Shown here piece by piece: positions 63,220 to 64,000 of a stretch of DNA of 64,000 nt. The stretch comes from Arthrobacter cheniae (lineage in GTDB: Bacteria > Actinomycetota > Actinomycetes > Actinomycetales > Micrococcaceae), in assembly GCF_003602275.1 (NCBI RefSeq), contig NZ_QZVT01000002.1, forward strand, positions 310,001-374,000. The letters run 5' to 3'. The translations under genes were made by a program, and so were the position numbers. The notes under the pieces were generated by a model. It did not search any database, was not told where the DNA came from, and saw only the letters and a list, made by a program, of their open reading frames with translations. The number at the start of each line of letters is the position of its first letter. Positions within the stretch are counted from its first letter, which is position 1.

Positions 63220-64000
63220 ATGAGCGAGTTCACAGCGGATGCCATCGGTGACCTGACCGGAAAGCGTGCGATCATCACGGGCGCCAACAGCGGGCTCGGA
63301 CTGCAGACCGCCGTCGGGCTGGCGCGGAAGGGTGCCCATGTCGTGCTCGCGTGCCGCAGCGAGCAGCGGGGGCGCGACGCCGAACAGAGGGTGCGTTCCC
63401 TCAGCGGAAGCGAGCACGTGCACATGCGCGTGCTCGATCTGGCGAATCTCGCCTCCGTGCGCGACTTCGCGGCCGGCACGGAGGGACCGCTCGATCTGCT
63501 CGTGAACAACGCGGGAGTCATGGCGACGCCGAGGTCGACCACCGCTGACGGGTTCGAGCTGCAGTTCGGCACCAATCACCTCGGCCACTTCGCACTGACG
63601 GGTTTGCTGCTGCGGAACCTCCATGCGGCCACTTCGGCGCGCGTGGTCACGCTGTCGAGCCTCGCGCACAAGCGCGGCCGTCTCGACTTCGGGGACCTGC
63701 AGTCCGAGCGCGGCTATCGCCGATGGGGTGCCTATGGACAGAGCAAGATCGCCAACCTGTACTTCATGGTGGAACTTGATCGACGCGCCCGTGCCGCAGG
63801 GTGGGACCTCGTCTCGGTGGCAGCACACCCGGGGCTCGCAAACACCAACCTGACCGCCGGCATGCAGACCCCGGCCATGCTTGACGTCTTCTCCGGCTTC
63901 GTTCGGCTGATGAGCCAGTCCGATGCAGCCGGAGCACTGCCCACCCTGTACGCGGCGACGGCCCCGGACGTCAGGGGCGGCGATTACTACGGCCCGTCCG
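63220..64000 (+). CDS. short-chain dehydrogenase/reductase (3' end outside window)
   Basis: An open frame from ATG 63220, with GAGAGGAACATC before it, to the window end (about 260 codons so far, of ~300 expected). Cofactor motif TGANSGLGLQTA, NNAG, catalytic YGQSK. It matches the retinol-dehydrogenase / protochlorophyllide-reductase-like SDRs (SSLAHKRGRLDFGDL). Substrate unknown. Confidence 0.88.
   Translation, partial: MSEFTADAIGDLTGKRAIITGANSGLGLQTAVGLARKGAHVVLACRSEQRGRDAEQRVRSLSGSEHVHMRVLDLANLASVRDFAAGTEGPLDLLVNNAGVMATPRSTTADGFELQFGTNHLGHFALTGLLLRNLHAATSARVVTLSSLAHKRGRLDFGDLQSERGYRRWGAYGQSKIANLYFMVELDRRARAAGWDLVSVAAHPGLANTNLTAGMQTPAMLDVFSGFVRLMSQSDAAGALPTLYAATAPDVRGGDYYGPS

Noticed and set aside
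62851..63828. A long 325-codon minus-strand frame across the SDR gene
   Set aside because: Only its last ~90 codons look like a transglutaminase C-terminus; the rest is antisense to a clear SDR and is not coding.

Overview
This is a 64 kb chromosomal window from a high-GC actinobacterium. Its gene content (NdgR/LtbR-type IclR regulator divergent from leuCD, murA beside leuD, an ilvB-ilvN-ilvC-serA run with an attenuator, SigB/SigF-type sigma factor) and base composition fit Arthrobacter or a close relative in the Micrococcaceae. That assignment is inference. No rRNA, CRISPR array, transposase or prophage was found; five regions stand out.

1-22 kb: the 3'-truncated murA; leuD and leuC divergent from their probable IclR regulator, with a clean operator between them; small metabolic genes (DUF1697, cupin, metallo-beta-lactamase fold); two overlapping dynamin-like/membrane GTPases; tRNA-Glu(CTC) and tRNA-Gln(CTG) beside a HAD hydrolase and gltX; a fumarylacetoacetase-family gene. 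At 13.8-15.3 kb a 46-codon exported peptide gene with its own terminator lies divergent from a TPR protein. Then come a GGDEF-EAL protein, ilvE, leuB, and a soluble hybrid-type histidine kinase.

22-38 kb: metG and a formamidase-family gene. The branched-chain amino acid block follows: ilvB-ilvN-ilvC followed by serA, and ilvD just upstream on the same strand. ilvB is preceded by a leader peptide (four Val then Leu) and an intrinsic terminator, a textbook attenuator. After this come a 2-hydroxyacid dehydrogenase, a PQQ-type sugar dehydrogenase lipoprotein, tRNA-Lys(CTT), small membrane proteins, a VOC protein and a CDF metal transporter.

38.5-51.8 kb: a sugar cluster that appears to encode ADP-D-glycero-D-manno-heptose synthesis (gmhA, gmhB, two HldE-like bifunctional kinase/nucleotidyltransferases) and its transfer (three GT9 heptosyltransferase-family proteins, a GT4, another GT-B protein, a GT2), plus an aldehyde dehydrogenase and an SDR. 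Six genes, gmhB to the second hldE, are joined by five successive 4-bp overlaps. No HldD epimerase is present in the window. Such pathways are classically known from Gram-negative LPS cores, so this is the largest unexplained system here.

51.8-64 kb: a SigB/SigF-like sigma factor, a MarR regulator divergent from a Bcp peroxiredoxin, tRNA-Leu(TAG), a fasciclin lipoprotein, an orphan family-5 solute-binding lipoprotein, malate:quinone oxidoreductase, an RND transporter with an in-frame 15-bp tandem repeat, a second MarR regulator with a good operator, a truncated transglutaminase remnant, and an SDR cut by the window end.
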